Positions 47,163-57,838 of a stretch of 64,000 nt of DNA are shown here, in pieces. Every line of letters starts with the position of its first letter. Position 1 is the first letter of the stretch. The DNA is from Lepidostoma basale. Its lineage: Eukaryota > Arthropoda > Insecta > Trichoptera > Lepidostomatidae. A program made the position numbers and the translations under genes. The DNA lies in assembly GCA_022606425.2 (NCBI GenBank), contig JAHDVF020001469.1, forward strand, positions 682,001 to 746,000, read 5' to 3'. The notes beneath the pieces were generated by a model, which worked only from the letters and a program-made list of their open reading frames with translations, had not been told where the DNA came from and did not search any database.

Positions 47163-47535
47163 TTTCTGAGAAAATACTTCAGTTGAATCTATTTGTTCAT
47201 TTATAATTTATATAACATCCATTAGTGTGTATACATATTTGCAAAGTAATTCCAGGAATTGTAATCCAATATTTTTCGATCTTACGTATTAATTACTGTT
47301 AATATTTATTAAACATCGTTTTGATTTATATAATATCATTTAGTATCCCCTAACTGTGTAAACATTGTCATAAAATTTCTTAACGAGTTTCAAGAAGCAC
47401 TTTCCAATATTTCTGAACCTACCCAATTAATTATTTTTTTTAAATGGATAAAGTCACATCAATTTTCGTTACTCACCATATTCTGCTCCATTTACTAGTG
47501 TACTCGTATATAAAATGCAACGAGTTGAAGTTTCG
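47163..47535. other. No feature recognised
   Basis: AT-rich, no repeat match. Confidence 0.4.
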
Positions 47536-47541
47536 TCACAT

Positions 47542-47572
47542 TTGATAATGCCTTAGAAGGGCGAAACATGTC
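47542..47572 (+). ncRNA. C5 hammerhead-like ribozyme, TTGATAA core
   Basis: TTGATAA (47542-47548), T, helix II GCC/GGC (with a T-G extension), GAAA (47563-47566), CAT, GTC (47570-47572). The flank 'attataataaaactccttga' matches other C5 copies. This is the cleanest C5 copy; C3U and G8A occur together. Confidence 0.5.
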
Positions 47573-47625
47573 ATACTTAAATATTATAATAAAACTCCTT
47601 GAAAACTATAGTTTTTTCATACATA

Positions 47626-47944
47626 TTAATGATTATTTTAGCATTATTAAAAATAATTTCAAAACACTTTTTTTTAATTGTTTTTTCACCACTTTATTAA
47701 GTCACAAGACCATCATGCTTGTGGTCTTCTTAAGTGCCTGTAACCAGTTTTCGGTCGCCACTCCAGGGCGTGTTTGGTTCATCGATCATCTGTTGTCCTC
47801 CCTATATGGACTTCAATGCCACTTTAACGTATTTTTAAGGTATTTTGCACGCTACATAGACAGCTTTGATCCTTTATCTGATCCACCACCAACAAATCAG
47901 TTTATTTTATCAAAAGATATTCCAAGCAACAATTAAATTCCAAG
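47626..47944. other. No gene recognised
   Basis: The 47568-47936 frame starts inside the C5 repeat and has no domain. Confidence 0.4.
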
Positions 47945-49125
47945 CAACAATATAGGGGAGCCTGGTGGTGTCCATTCTTTGAACATGTTTACGAATGACG
48001 TTGCCAAAATAATTTAATCCTTTGGCCTCCTCTCACATTGCTATGCTGATGATCAGCAACTTTATTTTTTCTGCAACCCTGATGACACCAAACATCTTAC
48101 GTCAATAACTGTCAACTGCATTGATGCCATATCCAGATGGATGGCATCAAACAAACTTAAACTAAATCCATCCAAAACGGAATTTCTCTGGACTTCTTCC
48201 GCAAAGCGTCCACATCTTATCGATCATTCCTCAATTTTAACAGCTGACAATGATATCGTTCCCAAAAACTCCACAAAGCTTCTTGGTGTTTATCTTGACG
48301 CAAATCTGTCTCTAAAATTCCAAATTAATAACACATTCAGCGCTAGTTTCTTCCACCTAAGACGATTAAAATCCGTCAAAACGAGTATTCCCCATGACAC
48401 TTTCAAAACTCTTGTAAATTCCTTCGTTGTGTCACGACTTGATTATTGTAATTGAATTTATGCAAACATTCCAAAGGCATGCCAAAAAAGTCCCATATAA
48501 CACAACATCTCAAAGAACTTCACTGGCTTAAAAGTCCAGAAAGAATCCAGTATAAACTCTGCTGGACAGTCTTCAAAGCGCTACATGGAATGGCACCAAG
48601 TTATATATCTGAACTCTGTATAACAGACAACCAAGGAAATCCACACTTCGCTCGGCGAACTCCTCGGCAATAGGATGATTAGTTGAGCCGAAGCGTTGCC
48701 CCAGTACAAATTTCGGGGATCGAGCGTTCGCGGTAGCCGGTCCATCAGATTGGAACAATCTCCCTTCACACCTCAGATGCATAAATGATCCGATAGATTT
48801 CAGATCTAAACTAAAAACCCATCTTTTTCATATTTCATACCCAATTTAAACATTTATACGTTGTTCTACTATACTTTTAAACCGATCGCTTTTTAAGCGG
48901 TCACATTTAGATTTTTAGATTTAAAACACGTCTTAATGCGCCCTTGAGGTGATTACATCACAAAAACGGCGCTTTAAAAGTTAGCATATTATTATTATTA
49001 TGGCCGTACCAGTCCCCTTTTCGCTGTCTGCTCCATCTTATAATATTCTCAACCTCACATATCTCTCTTATTCTGGTGTTCCTCTCACTTGTGTCTTACC
49101 TGCTATCGTCCTCATGATTGATGAA
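47945..49125 (-). pseudogene. LINE-G fragment split by LINE-F
   Basis: 47945-47987 ('atataggggagcctggtggt') and 49000-49125 ('cgctgtctgctccatcttat', 'ctctcttattctggtgttcc') join to match 61881-62010. LINE-F inserted between 'gaacatg' and 'atggccg'. Confidence 0.65.
47988..48999 (+). pseudogene. LINE-F (CR1-like) insertion
   Basis: It begins near the RT active site (LSHCYADDQQLYFFCN; YADD present). Then ISRWMASNKLKLNPSKTEFL, TKLLGVYLDANLSLKFQINN, FHLRRLKSVKTSIPHDTFKT and LVNSFVVSRLDYCN. After a frameshift: LHWLKSPERIQYKLCW, VFKALHGMAPSYISEL, NFGDRAFAVAGPSDWNNLPS and DFRSKLKTHLFHIS. The 3' UTR ends in an ATT-repeat tail, as in CR1-type elements. 5' truncated, with 2-3 frame breaks. Confidence 0.75.
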
Positions 49126-49689
49126 ATCATTAATTTAATCCAAAATTTGTGCGGACTTTTGGCACATCCCTCGAAACGAAAAACAAAAAATAATACAATA
49201 GATGAAATAAAGATTGGAATGAATAATTGAAAATTGCCCATCTTCGCCCCAAAACTTTTCCAGTACAATGTACAAGGGTGTGGGGTAAAACAGACCCCCG
49301 GCTCAATTTTTCTCCCCGCCGGGGGGACATTCGTCGTTTTGTATTATCAATTATCTTTGGAAGAGGCTTTTGTTCTTTTTAATAAAAGTTTTTTTTTTTA
49401 CCAAACTGGAGTTTTCCTCTCTTCCGAGAATAAATGCCTATTAGATTTTTCGATTAATTGTACACGGATTAGATATCAGTTTTCACACCGTTCTCTATGG
49501 TGCTTGTACGCTATTATTGCTTTGAGCCATCAAAGGGAATCTTTATGATTATAACCAGAGAGCCATAATGTCTTAAGTGAATTTTTGGTTAAAATAAGTT
49601 GTGATGATTTCACGTCATGTTTTGAATGCGTCCAACAAATGTCTATCTTAACATTCACTTCCTACTAGACTTCATTATGTATGCTAGAT
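49126..49689. other. No gene recognised
   Basis: Overlapping short frames on both strands at 49068-49548 lack domains. No repeat match. Confidence 0.4.
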
Positions 49690-50258
49690 ATACTATACTA
49701 TATACAAAGGAAAAGGATCGCGTATGGAATGTGGAAACCACAGAGCTATTAGTCTTTTGAGTGTCGTTGGTAAAGTAATGGCAGAATTTTAATAGAAAGA
49801 GTAAGAAAATTGGCGAGTTTCAAAGTTTGCGATGTGCAAGGTGCCTTTATGAATGGCAGAGGATGTATGGATCAAATTTTTTGACTTCGTACATTGACAG
49901 AGAAGTTTCTGGCCAAAAACCGCAAACTTTTCGGTGCGTTTGTCGATTTGCAAAAAGCATATGATTACGTTAATAGAGTAAAGTTGTGGAAAATATTGTC
50001 TGAATATGGAATAAGTACAAAACTGATCACGGCAATTAAGTTGCTATACACGGAAAGTACTGCTAGTGTCAGCACTGCCATTCTAACAATAAATAAATCA
50101 AATTTTGAATGTCGGCCATGTGAGGAGTCAGAGAAATCGACGCGCGTGCATGACACGATGTATGAATGTTGAGGAATCGAGAGAAATATATAAATATAAA
50201 GGCAGTCCATTCTTTCTGCCTACCCATTCGAGGAGACGACGTGATGGTTAGTTAGTTA
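49690..50258 (+). pseudogene. LINE-A2 copy with internal deletion
   Basis: It starts at YKGKGSRMECGNHRAISLLS and passes FGAFVDLQKAYDYVNRVKLW (palm motif A) and AIKLLYTESTASVS. At about 50085 it jumps to NKSNFECRPCEESEKS, skipping about 0.8 kb including the YADD region. Normal 3' end with TTAG tail. Confidence 0.75.
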
Positions 50259-50261
50259 GTT

Positions 50262-51345
50262 ATACAGGATATGTACATGACTTGTGATATGGAGTCCTCA
50301 CGAGGCGAGATATTCCGCTATGTTGGAGAGAGTTCAGAAAAAAATCTGAGGTATCTCTACATGTGGCAGTATGGTAGCTATCCGTGGCTCTATCCCACAG
50401 CATTTTGGGATTAACTCTCTGCAGCTTCGAAGAGATGGGCAACTCATAACCCATTTCTTTAGATTACTGCGGGTAACAAAGTGAATGGAGCCTTAATAAT
50501 AGTTATTGGTAACAAAAATTTATCAATGAAAGCGAAAACGGCCGTTCACAATGGAGTTCTGGTCCCATCCCTAATGTATGGAAGCGAAGCATGGAACTGG
50601 CAGAAGAAGGATGAAAACAGAATAAATGCGGTAAAGATGAGGTCCCCAAGACGTTTGTGTGGTAGAACGATATACGACAGAATCTCAAATGCTGATATAA
50701 GAAAGGAATGTAGAGCGGAAGAAGGTATTATGAACAAAATTATCAATGGATCGCTGCGATGGTTCGGACATATGGAACGCATGGATGGAGAATGAATGGT
50801 TAAAAAAGTATACGATTATGATGTAAAGGTGTACAGAGTCGAGGCAGACCGAGGAAAACATGGCATGACAAAATTAATCAAATTTTAAAGGTTGGTCATA
50901 TTAGAAGTCGGAGGAATCGACGTGCGTTTATAACTCGTTGTATGAATGTGGAGGAAGTTAGAGAGGTTTGCCAGAATAGAGTAGTGTGACGGTCCATTCT
51001 CTCTGCCTACCCCTGCGGGGAAACGGCGTGATGGTTTGTTTTTTTTATTTGTTTACTCGGGATATTTCGAGAACTCGGCCGTGCTGTAGGGTGTTCGGCT
51101 TTTTGTCCCTGATAGATATCTCCGACAGCGACAACATTATATTGTTTTACCTACCGCCGTCAGAGCTAACCTTCCTCTGGTGACACCGGTGGGAAGAGCA
51201 ACTAATCTGTTGAACGCGGTTTCTTCGGAGATCGACGACTTTCATATTAGTGAAAGTACGTTCAGAAGGCAAATACTCTTGATTTTGGAAAGTATCTTGT
51301 CTTCCTAATGTCGAACCATCTCTCACACGTTTCTGGTAGTACAAC
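50262..51345 (+). pseudogene. LINE-B copy split by LINE-A3
   Basis: Left part to 50475: SSREARYSAMLERVQKKI-like, then RDGQLITHFFRLL. Right part from 51055: GYFENSAVL-GVRLFVPDRYL, RANLPLVTPVGRATNLLNAV, SSEIDDFHISESTFRRQILL. The join falls in the RLIRGYFEN segment. Stops and indels present. Confidence 0.7.
50476..51054 (+). pseudogene. LINE-A3 insertion in LINE-B
   Basis: Frame 50481-50795: VHNGVLVPSLMYGSEAWNWQ, KMRSPRRLCGRTIYDRISNA, DIRKECRAEEGIMNKIINGS and LRWFGHMERMDGE. After a shift, SRGRPRKTWHDKINQIL. Terminal hairpin CCCC-TGC-GGGG. The tail is decayed to T-rich sequence. Confidence 0.75.
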
Positions 51346-51387
51346 ATACTATATACAATATATTATTTTATGAATAATATTATTTTA

Positions 51388-51505
51388 TGAATATTATGAA
51401 TGTTAAGGAAGCGAGAGAAGTATGTCAGGAAAGAAAAGTGTGGCAGTCCATTATGTTTACCTACCCCTTCGGGGAGACGCTGTGATGGTTAATTAGTTAG
51501 TACAA
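51388..51505 (+). pseudogene. LINE-A2 3' end
   Basis: Only the NVKEAREVCQERKVWQSI.. codons, the CCCC-TTC-GGGG hairpin and a decayed TTAG tail. Confidence 0.7.
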
Positions 51506-51677
51506 TAGAATTTAAACTGATTACAGCTGACATTTCTATACACTATTGTTTGATAAATTGATACCTTTATTTATAACAATACTGAATTTAAACAACAATA
51601 AATGGAAGTAATTTCCATCAAGAGATTTCAGTAAAATCATTAGACTAGCTTAATACATTGTTACATTTTTTTTCCAG

Positions 51678-51847
51678 CGGCTTTTACCGACAGAGACCCC
51701 CGCCTTCGACGTGGACAGGTTACTCCTGAACCCGCTTTCCACGCTAGCCTGCGCTTCGGGCCCCCGAGGGGCGTGCGTGCTGAGACTCCCGCGTAAATCG
51801 GGCCCCCTTTCGCTGTTCCAGGGGGGACGCGCAACTATCATGTGCAA
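51678..51847 (+). CDS. Candidate internal exon of a host gene
   Basis: A 170-nt GC-rich block stands out from AT-rich surroundings. It is preceded by an acceptor-like tract (T-run then CCAG, AG at 51676-51677) and followed by a donor-like CAA|GTTAGT (GT at 51848-51849). One frame is open throughout and protein-like: LLPTETPAFDVDRLLLNPLS, TLACASGPRGACVLRLPRKS, GPLSLFQGGRATIMCK. It does not match any repeat family in the window. The C-terminal part vaguely recalls a TBP-fold pattern (..MRI..P..T.LIF.SGK..CTGA), but this is speculative. The other strand is also partly open, so coding on the plus strand is inferred. Partner exons would lie outside the repeats or the window. Confidence 0.45.
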
Positions 51848-51889
51848 GTTAGTATAATCACATTCACTGTTTATCTGCAATTCTGATAG

Positions 51890-52300
51890 GCTGACGAAGA
51901 AGTGTTCTCGCGATATCTTTTATTTGCAGATGACCTAAAAGTTTTCTTATAAATAACAACATTGGAGGACTGTTTGCGTTTGCAATCCGATATAGAGAGG
52001 ACTGTTGACTAGAGTAAACGCAACCAGATTTACTTCAACATATCCAAATGTATTATAATGTCATTTTCTATGGCGCACCACATTAAATATCAAAGCCTCA
52101 AACGTGTATCTACTGTCAGAGATCTTGGGATTATTTACGAAAGCCGATTGACATTTCGTGCTACGTGACGCTTCGTTAAAGATGCTGGGTTTGTTTCTTC
52201 GAACTGTCAGGGTTTTCAGAGACGCCCGTGTCCTAAGAACTCTAAATAACTCCTTAGTCAGAATCGAGGGAGGTGCCATGATATGGAGTTCTCATGAGGC
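51890..52300 (+). pseudogene. LINE-B RT fragment with FADD box
   Basis: Frames read VFSRYLLFADDLKVFL (catalytic FADD), CLRLQSDIERTVD, NISKCIIMSFS and STVRDLGIIYESRLTF, then LKMLGLFLRTVRVFRDARVL. This is the upstream part missing from other LINE-B copies and supports a jockey/R1-like placement. Several stops. Confidence 0.7.
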
Positions 52301-52304
52301 TGCC

Positions 52305-52612
52305 AAGTTCTCCTCGGTCTCCCCCGGCTTCGTACTCTATTCACATCGTTAACGTACACTTTCTTAAGCATTCTTTTTATTCGACTAATCCATTTGACTA
52401 AACCAACGGAGTGATCCTTTTATAATTTTGTTCATAATACCTTCTTCCGCTCTATACTCCTTTCTGTTATCAGCATTTGAGATTATGTTGTACATCGTTC
52501 AAACACACATACGCCTTAGGGACCTCATCTCTACCGCATTTATTCTGCTCTCATCCTTTTGCCAGTTCCATGATTCGCTTCCATACAAAAAGGTTGATTC
52601 GCTTCCATACAG
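52305..52612 (-). pseudogene. LINE-A3 internal fragment
   Basis: Complement of YGSESWNWQK, RRMCVWTMYNIISNADNRKE, MNKIIKGSLRWF, KKVYVNDVNR and SRGRPR. No 3' end. Confidence 0.65.
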
Positions 52613-52660
52613 CTAACAACAAATTTTGTTTACGATTTTTATAAATTAAACTGTATTTTT

Positions 52661-52820
52661 CCATATTTCGAAGGCTTACCTTCATCATCACCTTACATCC
52701 ATCATATATCTATATATGAAGGTTAAAGCCTTCGAAACATGTCGAGATAAATAAACTCAAAAGGGGAAAAAACAGTGTTTTAATTCATAAAAATTCGTCA
52801 TTATGGAATTCCACAGTTAT
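52661..52820. mobile_element. C1 hammerhead element, inverted pair
   Basis: Minus-strand motif at 52661-52691 (GTGATGA, helix II GAAGG/CCTTC, GAAA; GTC lost). Plus-strand motif at 52718-52743 (helix II GAAGG/CCTTC, GAAA, CAT, GTC; CTGATGA degraded). The downstream 'aaactcaaaaggggaaaaaa' and 'aattcataaaaattcgtcat' define the C1 3' sequence. Confidence 0.6.
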
Positions 52821-53267
52821 TCTAAAATTAAATTGTATTCAGTTATTGGGTTCAAACGACCTGTTATTTATAATAAAAAAATATATATTAGAAGAAATGT
52901 GTATTAACAACACAACACCGGCAGTGAAAGGTTTCTACCAATTTTCGCTAGCTAATTAATATGTGATTTTCAACGATCTTCGATATCCGTACTTCGCGGG
53001 GGAGAGCGAGGTAAGACGGGTGTGCTCGGTAAGATTCCCCCCTCGGAGTTAATACTTATTATAACAACTGGAATATTATTGCCCGTTACGCTGCTCTTGT
53101 TAATGAGAAGCTCTAATCATCCCGGTCTACCCGGTCAATATTTAAAAACTTTCTTACCTTAGATTTGATTTTCCACAAATTCAACCCATGTTACGTAAGA
53201 CTTTATTTAATTTGAAATAATTACGTAGATTTCCACATTTGGCACATTTACAGTAGCAATAAACCCT
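52821..53267. other. No gene recognised
   Basis: 'Attgggttcaaacgacctgt' (52848) is shared with 42778. GC-rich at 52990-53045. Otherwise unassigned. Confidence 0.4.
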
Positions 53268-53545
53268 ATGTTCTGGAGCAAATAGGTATTTTTGTTCCTG
53301 ATAATTACCTGCGACAGCGCCGACATCAATTGTTCTTTGCTCCATCACGCAGAACCAACCTGCCTTTGGTGATGCCAGTAGGAAGAGCAATTCGGACGTT
53401 GAATCTAATCGTCTCGGATTTGAACATTTTCAGTGTCAGTGAGGCAGTATTCATAAAAAAATATTACAAATTCTGGAAAGAGTACTGCCTCACTGACGTC
53501 GATATATTTGGGTTCCTTCTGATATTTATGATTTTTTGATTTCAT
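53268..53545 (+). pseudogene. LINE-B fragment
   Basis: Reads LEQIGIFVPDNYLRQRRHQL, FFAPSRRTNLPLVMPVGRAI and RTLNLIVSDLNIFSVSEA. The 3' part contains an inverted copy of 'gaggcagta' and is rearranged. Confidence 0.65.
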
Positions 53546-53714
53546 ATTGTTTTATCTTTGTCTTATCTTTGTAACACTGTTTTGTGTCCAAATGAGTCGC
53601 CTAAATGTTTTTCGTTTGTGTATTATGTATAAATAAATAAAAATAATAATTATAAAAGAGAAAGTTCTTGGCAATAGGATCGGTAGACTCGACAAATACT
53701 TAACCGATTGGGAC

Positions 53715-53750
53715 GCGTGACGCGTTTCGCCTTGCTAGGTCATTATCTTT
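53715..53750 (-). repeat. C5 half motif
   Basis: Minus strand: GATAATGACCTAGCAAGGCGAAACGCGTC (in pieces: GATAATG, CCTAGCAAGG, CGAAAC, GCGTC). The 5' core is replaced by an A-run. Confidence 0.4.
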
Positions 53751-54350
53751 TTTTTTATTTGACCGCGCATGGGCACCCCTATTAACCCTTTGCCCGCGAT
53801 GACGCAACAACTCGGATAGATTCAACTGTACTCTGTTATATGCCTTAAGCATTCGGCTTACGGTGGAAGGAGCCGAAACCACTCTTTTGTATACATTATT
53901 GCGCGTCGTTTGCATATTCCGGCAGTAAAATTAATTCAAAGATTTGCTCCCCCGCGCCCCTAACACGGTGTACCCGATGCCGGCTCCAAATCCGAAGTTA
54001 TTATTTATACTTTCCTAATGGTGAAGACTTTCATTTTAATGCCCAATTTCACAGCGCCGAGTCATTGGTTTCTTGCGCTTAATGGATCGAGTTTATGCCA
54101 ACACTGTGAGATAATTTATACTTTAATGACACTTGTTTCCAGTAGGAATGGCGGTGCCTAATTAGGACCCTTGGCGCCTGATCCTTTACACCGAGCGTAT
54201 CTGTCAAGGTTTGATCGCGTTGCTTAGTTTCCAAATTTATTAGTTTTCGTTGAGAGATTAGTAAAGAGCGATGGGGCGGTCCATTCTTTCTGCAATGGCT
54301 GACAATGATCACAGAGGTGCTGAGTGGTTTTAACATTAACCACCCTACGT
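53751..54350. other. No gene recognised
   Basis: 'Gggcggtccattctttctgc' at 54275 is a LINE-A2 3' sliver. The rest is unassigned. Confidence 0.4.
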
Positions 54351-54351
54351 A

Positions 54352-54415
54352 TTTCTTCTTCTTCAAGTGCCCTGTCGGGTCCCCCCAACATTGGCGATCA
54401 CCTCGGCGAACCTTG
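54352..54415 (-). repeat. LINE-E 3' end fragment
   Basis: 'Cttcttcttcaagtgccctg' and 'tcgggtccccccaacattgg' are the complement of the LINE-E terminus at 17770-17812. Confidence 0.6.
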
Positions 54416-54777
54416 TTTCTCGCCGTAGTGAATATCCTGGGAAAAAGTAATCAGAGTGGTTTCCCGTTGCCTTCTCTGATGGGTTTTTCTGTAGGGGTCA
54501 CCTTCCCTTAGTTGGGGGGGTCCGGCTTTATGGCGCCGGACACTCGCCAATCGCCCACTCATTATCTGCTATGACACTGATGGTTATGTCTGTGGCCACA
54601 TTGCCCGGGGTTCGCGGGGCCTGAGAGACCCTTTCGAGGACGCTTAATAAGTTGGACTTGGTAGTAGTGTTGCAGATGTTATTGCAACATGGCGCATTAC
54701 AATATTTTATAGAAGTACACTTTCCAGCAGAGTATAACCCCATCGTAGCCCTACTACCCGTTAGAACCCCCTACGTA
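54416..54777. other. GC-rich unassigned sequence
   Basis: 'Gaaaaagtaatcagagtggt', 'ggggggtccggctttatggc' and a long minus-strand frame (54528-54743) without a domain. Possibly another LINE's untranslated sequence, not supported. Confidence 0.3.
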
Positions 54778-55015
54778 TTTGAACGTACGTGATACGTTCA
54801 CTTTGACTGTACCAGTCTGCGCTATCCCGTATCACGTACGCGCTTGAGAAAAAGTAATGTACCTAAAATGTACACACTGTTAGGGATGCGCGCGTGTGCC
54901 AACAACACTTGAGTACAAGTCTTCATACATATGATAGTTTTACAAGGGGCAGGCGAAGTGTGCGGCCGAGTATTTGACGTTTCGTAATTTAAAAAAAAAA
55001 AAAAAATTTTGATTA
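54778..55015 (-). repeat. Repeat M, second copy
   Basis: Reverse complement of 23335-23555. Again one end has 'acgtacgtgatacg' facing 'cgtatcacgtacg', about 20 nt apart. Confidence 0.6.
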
Positions 55016-55990
55016 AATTTCATTAATAAAATACCTGCTTTTTTTGCACGTTTCTTGAAAATTTACCCGAAGGTAGAGCGGTTAAACAAAAAAAATATAA
55101 AAATCTGTTTATTGTTTAAATCATATGCGACATTATATATTATTATTTTGATGACTTATATTTTAAGTGCGCCGTTTTGTAAAATCAATACTCCAAGGGC
55201 GCACTAGGAAACGACAGACCGAACATTTGCATCAAAAACTCATATTTTCCTTTTTTTGTTATTTAGTTTAAGGGGGGCACCACTAGCGTGACCGCCTGAA
55301 AAATGGATTTTTTGGGATTTTTTTAAATAAAACTGCTGCATTGAGTTTTTTATTATTTTAAGGATATATTTATAGATATATAATAAATACATTGGACCAA
55401 TAAGTTGAAAATTCGGCGAGTTATTTGCAATCTCCAAATAAAAAAAGTCCCCCTGCTGTTGCAGTGATAGCGACCTTCACAGTACCTGAAATAAAAATGA
55501 ATAAAAAAGTATTAAACTATAATACAATAGAAGGTATTTCTCGTACCATGACCTTCGACCGAAAAAAAATGAAATTTAATAAGATGGCCGAGTTTTTTAA
55601 TAATTTTTTTTATGATTTTTGGCATTCCAAATTTACATTTTTTAGAAAACTGGAGGTTCATCATATGGAGAAAAAAAAATCTAATTCTCAAATTTTTGAG
55701 GATTATTTGCTATATGTAAAAAATTGTGTTTTTGGTCTCGAAATGATGGTCAAAATTCACGCAATGATTGGCCATTTCCGAAAAGATGTTTCTGTTTTTG
55801 TATGAAATTTTGTGTTCGTATAACCTCTTCAAAAATGATCATCCCGTCTTTCCAATATACATGGCATCACAGTCCTCACAATTAATCTGGCAGATTCCAC
55901 TTTGATTGAAAATATTACGTTTATCTTTAGAATTTCCGAGAATTTGTCCTAAATTGTTTTGGGTGTAGAATGCGGGTTTTATATCTTTGG
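55016..55990. other. No gene recognised
   Basis: The 126-codon frame at 55425-55805 is lysine/phenylalanine-rich with no known domain, start context or repeat relation. Left unannotated. Confidence 0.4.
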
Positions 55991-55993
55991 GCA

Positions 55994-56118
55994 GAAGATG
56001 AAACAGCTGTCGCGTAAAATAAAATACAATTGTGATACAAAAAACAAAGTTTATCCATTAACAGATTTAAAATGTTAAGGTATCAAGTGTTTCGGCCAAA
56101 ACAATGGAATCATTTTAT
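55994..56118 (+). repeat. C2 element, truncated within the ribozyme
   Basis: It starts 'gatgaaacagctgtcgcg' (helix II 3' arm, GAAA, GTC) and runs through 'taaaataaaatacaattgtg' to 'tttcggccaaaacaatggaa'. The 5' core half is missing. Confidence 0.6.
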
Positions 56119-56637
56119 TTGAAAATCTGATGACCATCATAACTCATTTCTAACAAAAATGCACTTAAGACATTTTGGCTCTCAAGTACAGAATCGCACA
56201 AGCGTTTCTGAATCCTTCAAACGCGTGAACGAGTTGCGCATAAATTTCACGCAGAAGCCCAATATATAAATCAAATTCATTCCCGCCGGATCTCATCCGC
56301 ATACGCGTCGATCTACCCCGAAAGCAATTAGCCACACATGTTTCTGAGAGACACTTCGGAGCATAACGGTCCCCGTATGTACCGGTAAATTTTAATTCAG
56401 AATACACTTTCGCTCTGTGTTTTAATTTTACTGCCCATTATGGCGCCCCGTCTTTTGCGATCAATTTCTTAACGCGGGACAATTTTGTCTTACAGTGCGT
56501 TCATCGCTTGTGTGATCATTTCTATTTCCCCCTACAACCAGGCCAGATATCGCGGGAAAAACGGCATTCTTTCCGGCAGGAATCAACGCCTTAAAATCTA
56601 TTTTGTTTTTGATTCTGTTCTAAAACGTCTGTTTTCT
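56119..56637. other. No gene recognised
   Basis: The minus-strand frame at 56165-56407 has plausible composition but no domain and no splice context that I can support. Confidence 0.35.
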
Positions 56638-56775
56638 AAACTAACTAACTAACCATCACGCTGTCTCTCCGAAAGGGTTTGCAAAAAGAATGGTCTACCA
56701 CACTTTTCTTCCCTGACATATTTCTCTCGATTCATTAACATTCATACATAGTATCAAGCACATTGTTTTCTCCGA
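56638..56775 (-). pseudogene. LINE-A2 3' end
   Basis: CTAA-repeat tail, hairpin TCTCC-GAAAGGG, 'aaaaagaatggtctaccaca' and 'catacatagtatcaagcaca'. Truncated at the RRN codons. Confidence 0.65.
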
Positions 56776-56867
56776 CTGTTTTCTAGAAGATTTATTATAA
56801 TATATATTTTTAGAATAATCATATATATTATAATATTTCTTGAACAATGATATAAAACTCCATAGTA

Positions 56868-57310
56868 GCTAGAAACTCATGATATACAAAACGGTCATAA
56901 GGCCGATCTTCACTTACGCAGCCCCAATCTGTCGCTATGCATGTTCGAGTCAAATACGAAAACTCTAAATCCTGCAAAATAAGGCTATCCGTTTATCGCA
57001 TGGTACGCCTTCATGGAACAGGATCACACAACTGCAAGTAGAGTCGGGAATCATTCTGAAACTTGCCGAACGTTTTTACAAAGGACTCACTTCACATCCT
57101 AACCCCACATAAAAGATCTCTCAAATTACGACCCGAACACCTCCAGCTGCCATAACCGCCCAAAATCGTTCCTCATTCAGAGGAACACTCCGGGCTACAC
57201 AAATCATGCACCCGCATAAACCAACAACTTACCAAATCACCTTCCAACAATGTTTCCATCAGACGTAAGAGGAATAGCCACAAGAGCTGAACCTCCGTAA
57301 GCCAGAAGAT
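56868..57310 (+). pseudogene. LINE-J (jockey-like) C-terminal fragment
   Basis: Reads KLMIYKTVIRPIFTYAAPIC, RYACSSQIRKL, ILQNKAIRLSHGTPSWNRIT, QLQVESGIILKLAERFYKGL and TSHPNP. YKT.IRP..TY, LQNKA.R and HPN are typical of jockey-clade C-termini. The 3' region 'caaatcaccttccaacaatg' is shared with the MITE at 22675. Stops present. Confidence 0.7.
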
Positions 57311-57344
57311 CCAAATCCATATTAAATCATTTATACGAATGGAT

Positions 57345-57425
57345 ACGTCGGTATTCCAGAAGTTTTATTATATTTTATGTGGGTGACATGTTTCACCCAC
57401 ATAAAATAAAAGGCATTATCATTTT
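57345..57425. repeat. C5 remnant
   Basis: 'Ccagaagttttattatattt', 'ggtgacatgtttcaccca' and 'aggcattatcatt' are C5 blocks with the ribozyme centre replaced by a small palindrome. Confidence 0.4.
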
Positions 57426-57521
57426 GTTTTAAATCACGTATCGAAGTTTATATTCTTTTTTAAACTGAAAACAGCCCATTGGATTATAAGGTACTCAATT
57501 TTATTTATTTACATATAACAT

Positions 57522-57838
57522 CTCTTCTCCGGTCTCAATATAATGATTGGTCTGCAGCAAGGCGACGCATCTCCTCTTCCACTCTGCTCGGTCCTCGGCA
57601 ACTCTCTTCAACTCTGCAAAGAGGTGCAGCCCATATCTCGGCAAATCTGGTCTAGGTATTCCTGGCGAGGTCGTCCTCTGCCAATCGATCCTCTATCTTC
57701 CTCTTGTCCAGTTTTCCTTTTGGTATAGACCGTATGACTCGTTTGACGGTGAATTATTGAATTATCCTGGGATGATGGCGTCTAGCCATCTCTGCATCTC
57801 CTCGGCAGGCTACTTGGTAGCCTCTTGCTGCTGGAGTT
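57522..57838 (-). pseudogene. LINE-N copy
   Basis: In the minus sense: IGRGRPRQEYLDQICRDMGC, TSLQS, then a shift, DRAEWKRRCVALLQTNH-like, and the 3' terminus 'attgagaccggagaagag', matching the end at 12630-12649. Broken by stops. Confidence 0.65.

Noticed and set aside
51650..51880. 76-codon minus-strand open frame over the GC-rich block
   Set aside because: The plus-strand frame fits splice signals at both edges; the minus frame has no such signals and extends into AT-rich flank.
55425..55805. 126-codon open frame as a gene
   Set aside because: Lys/Phe/Asn-rich composition expected from A/T-rich DNA, no domain, no splice or repeat support.
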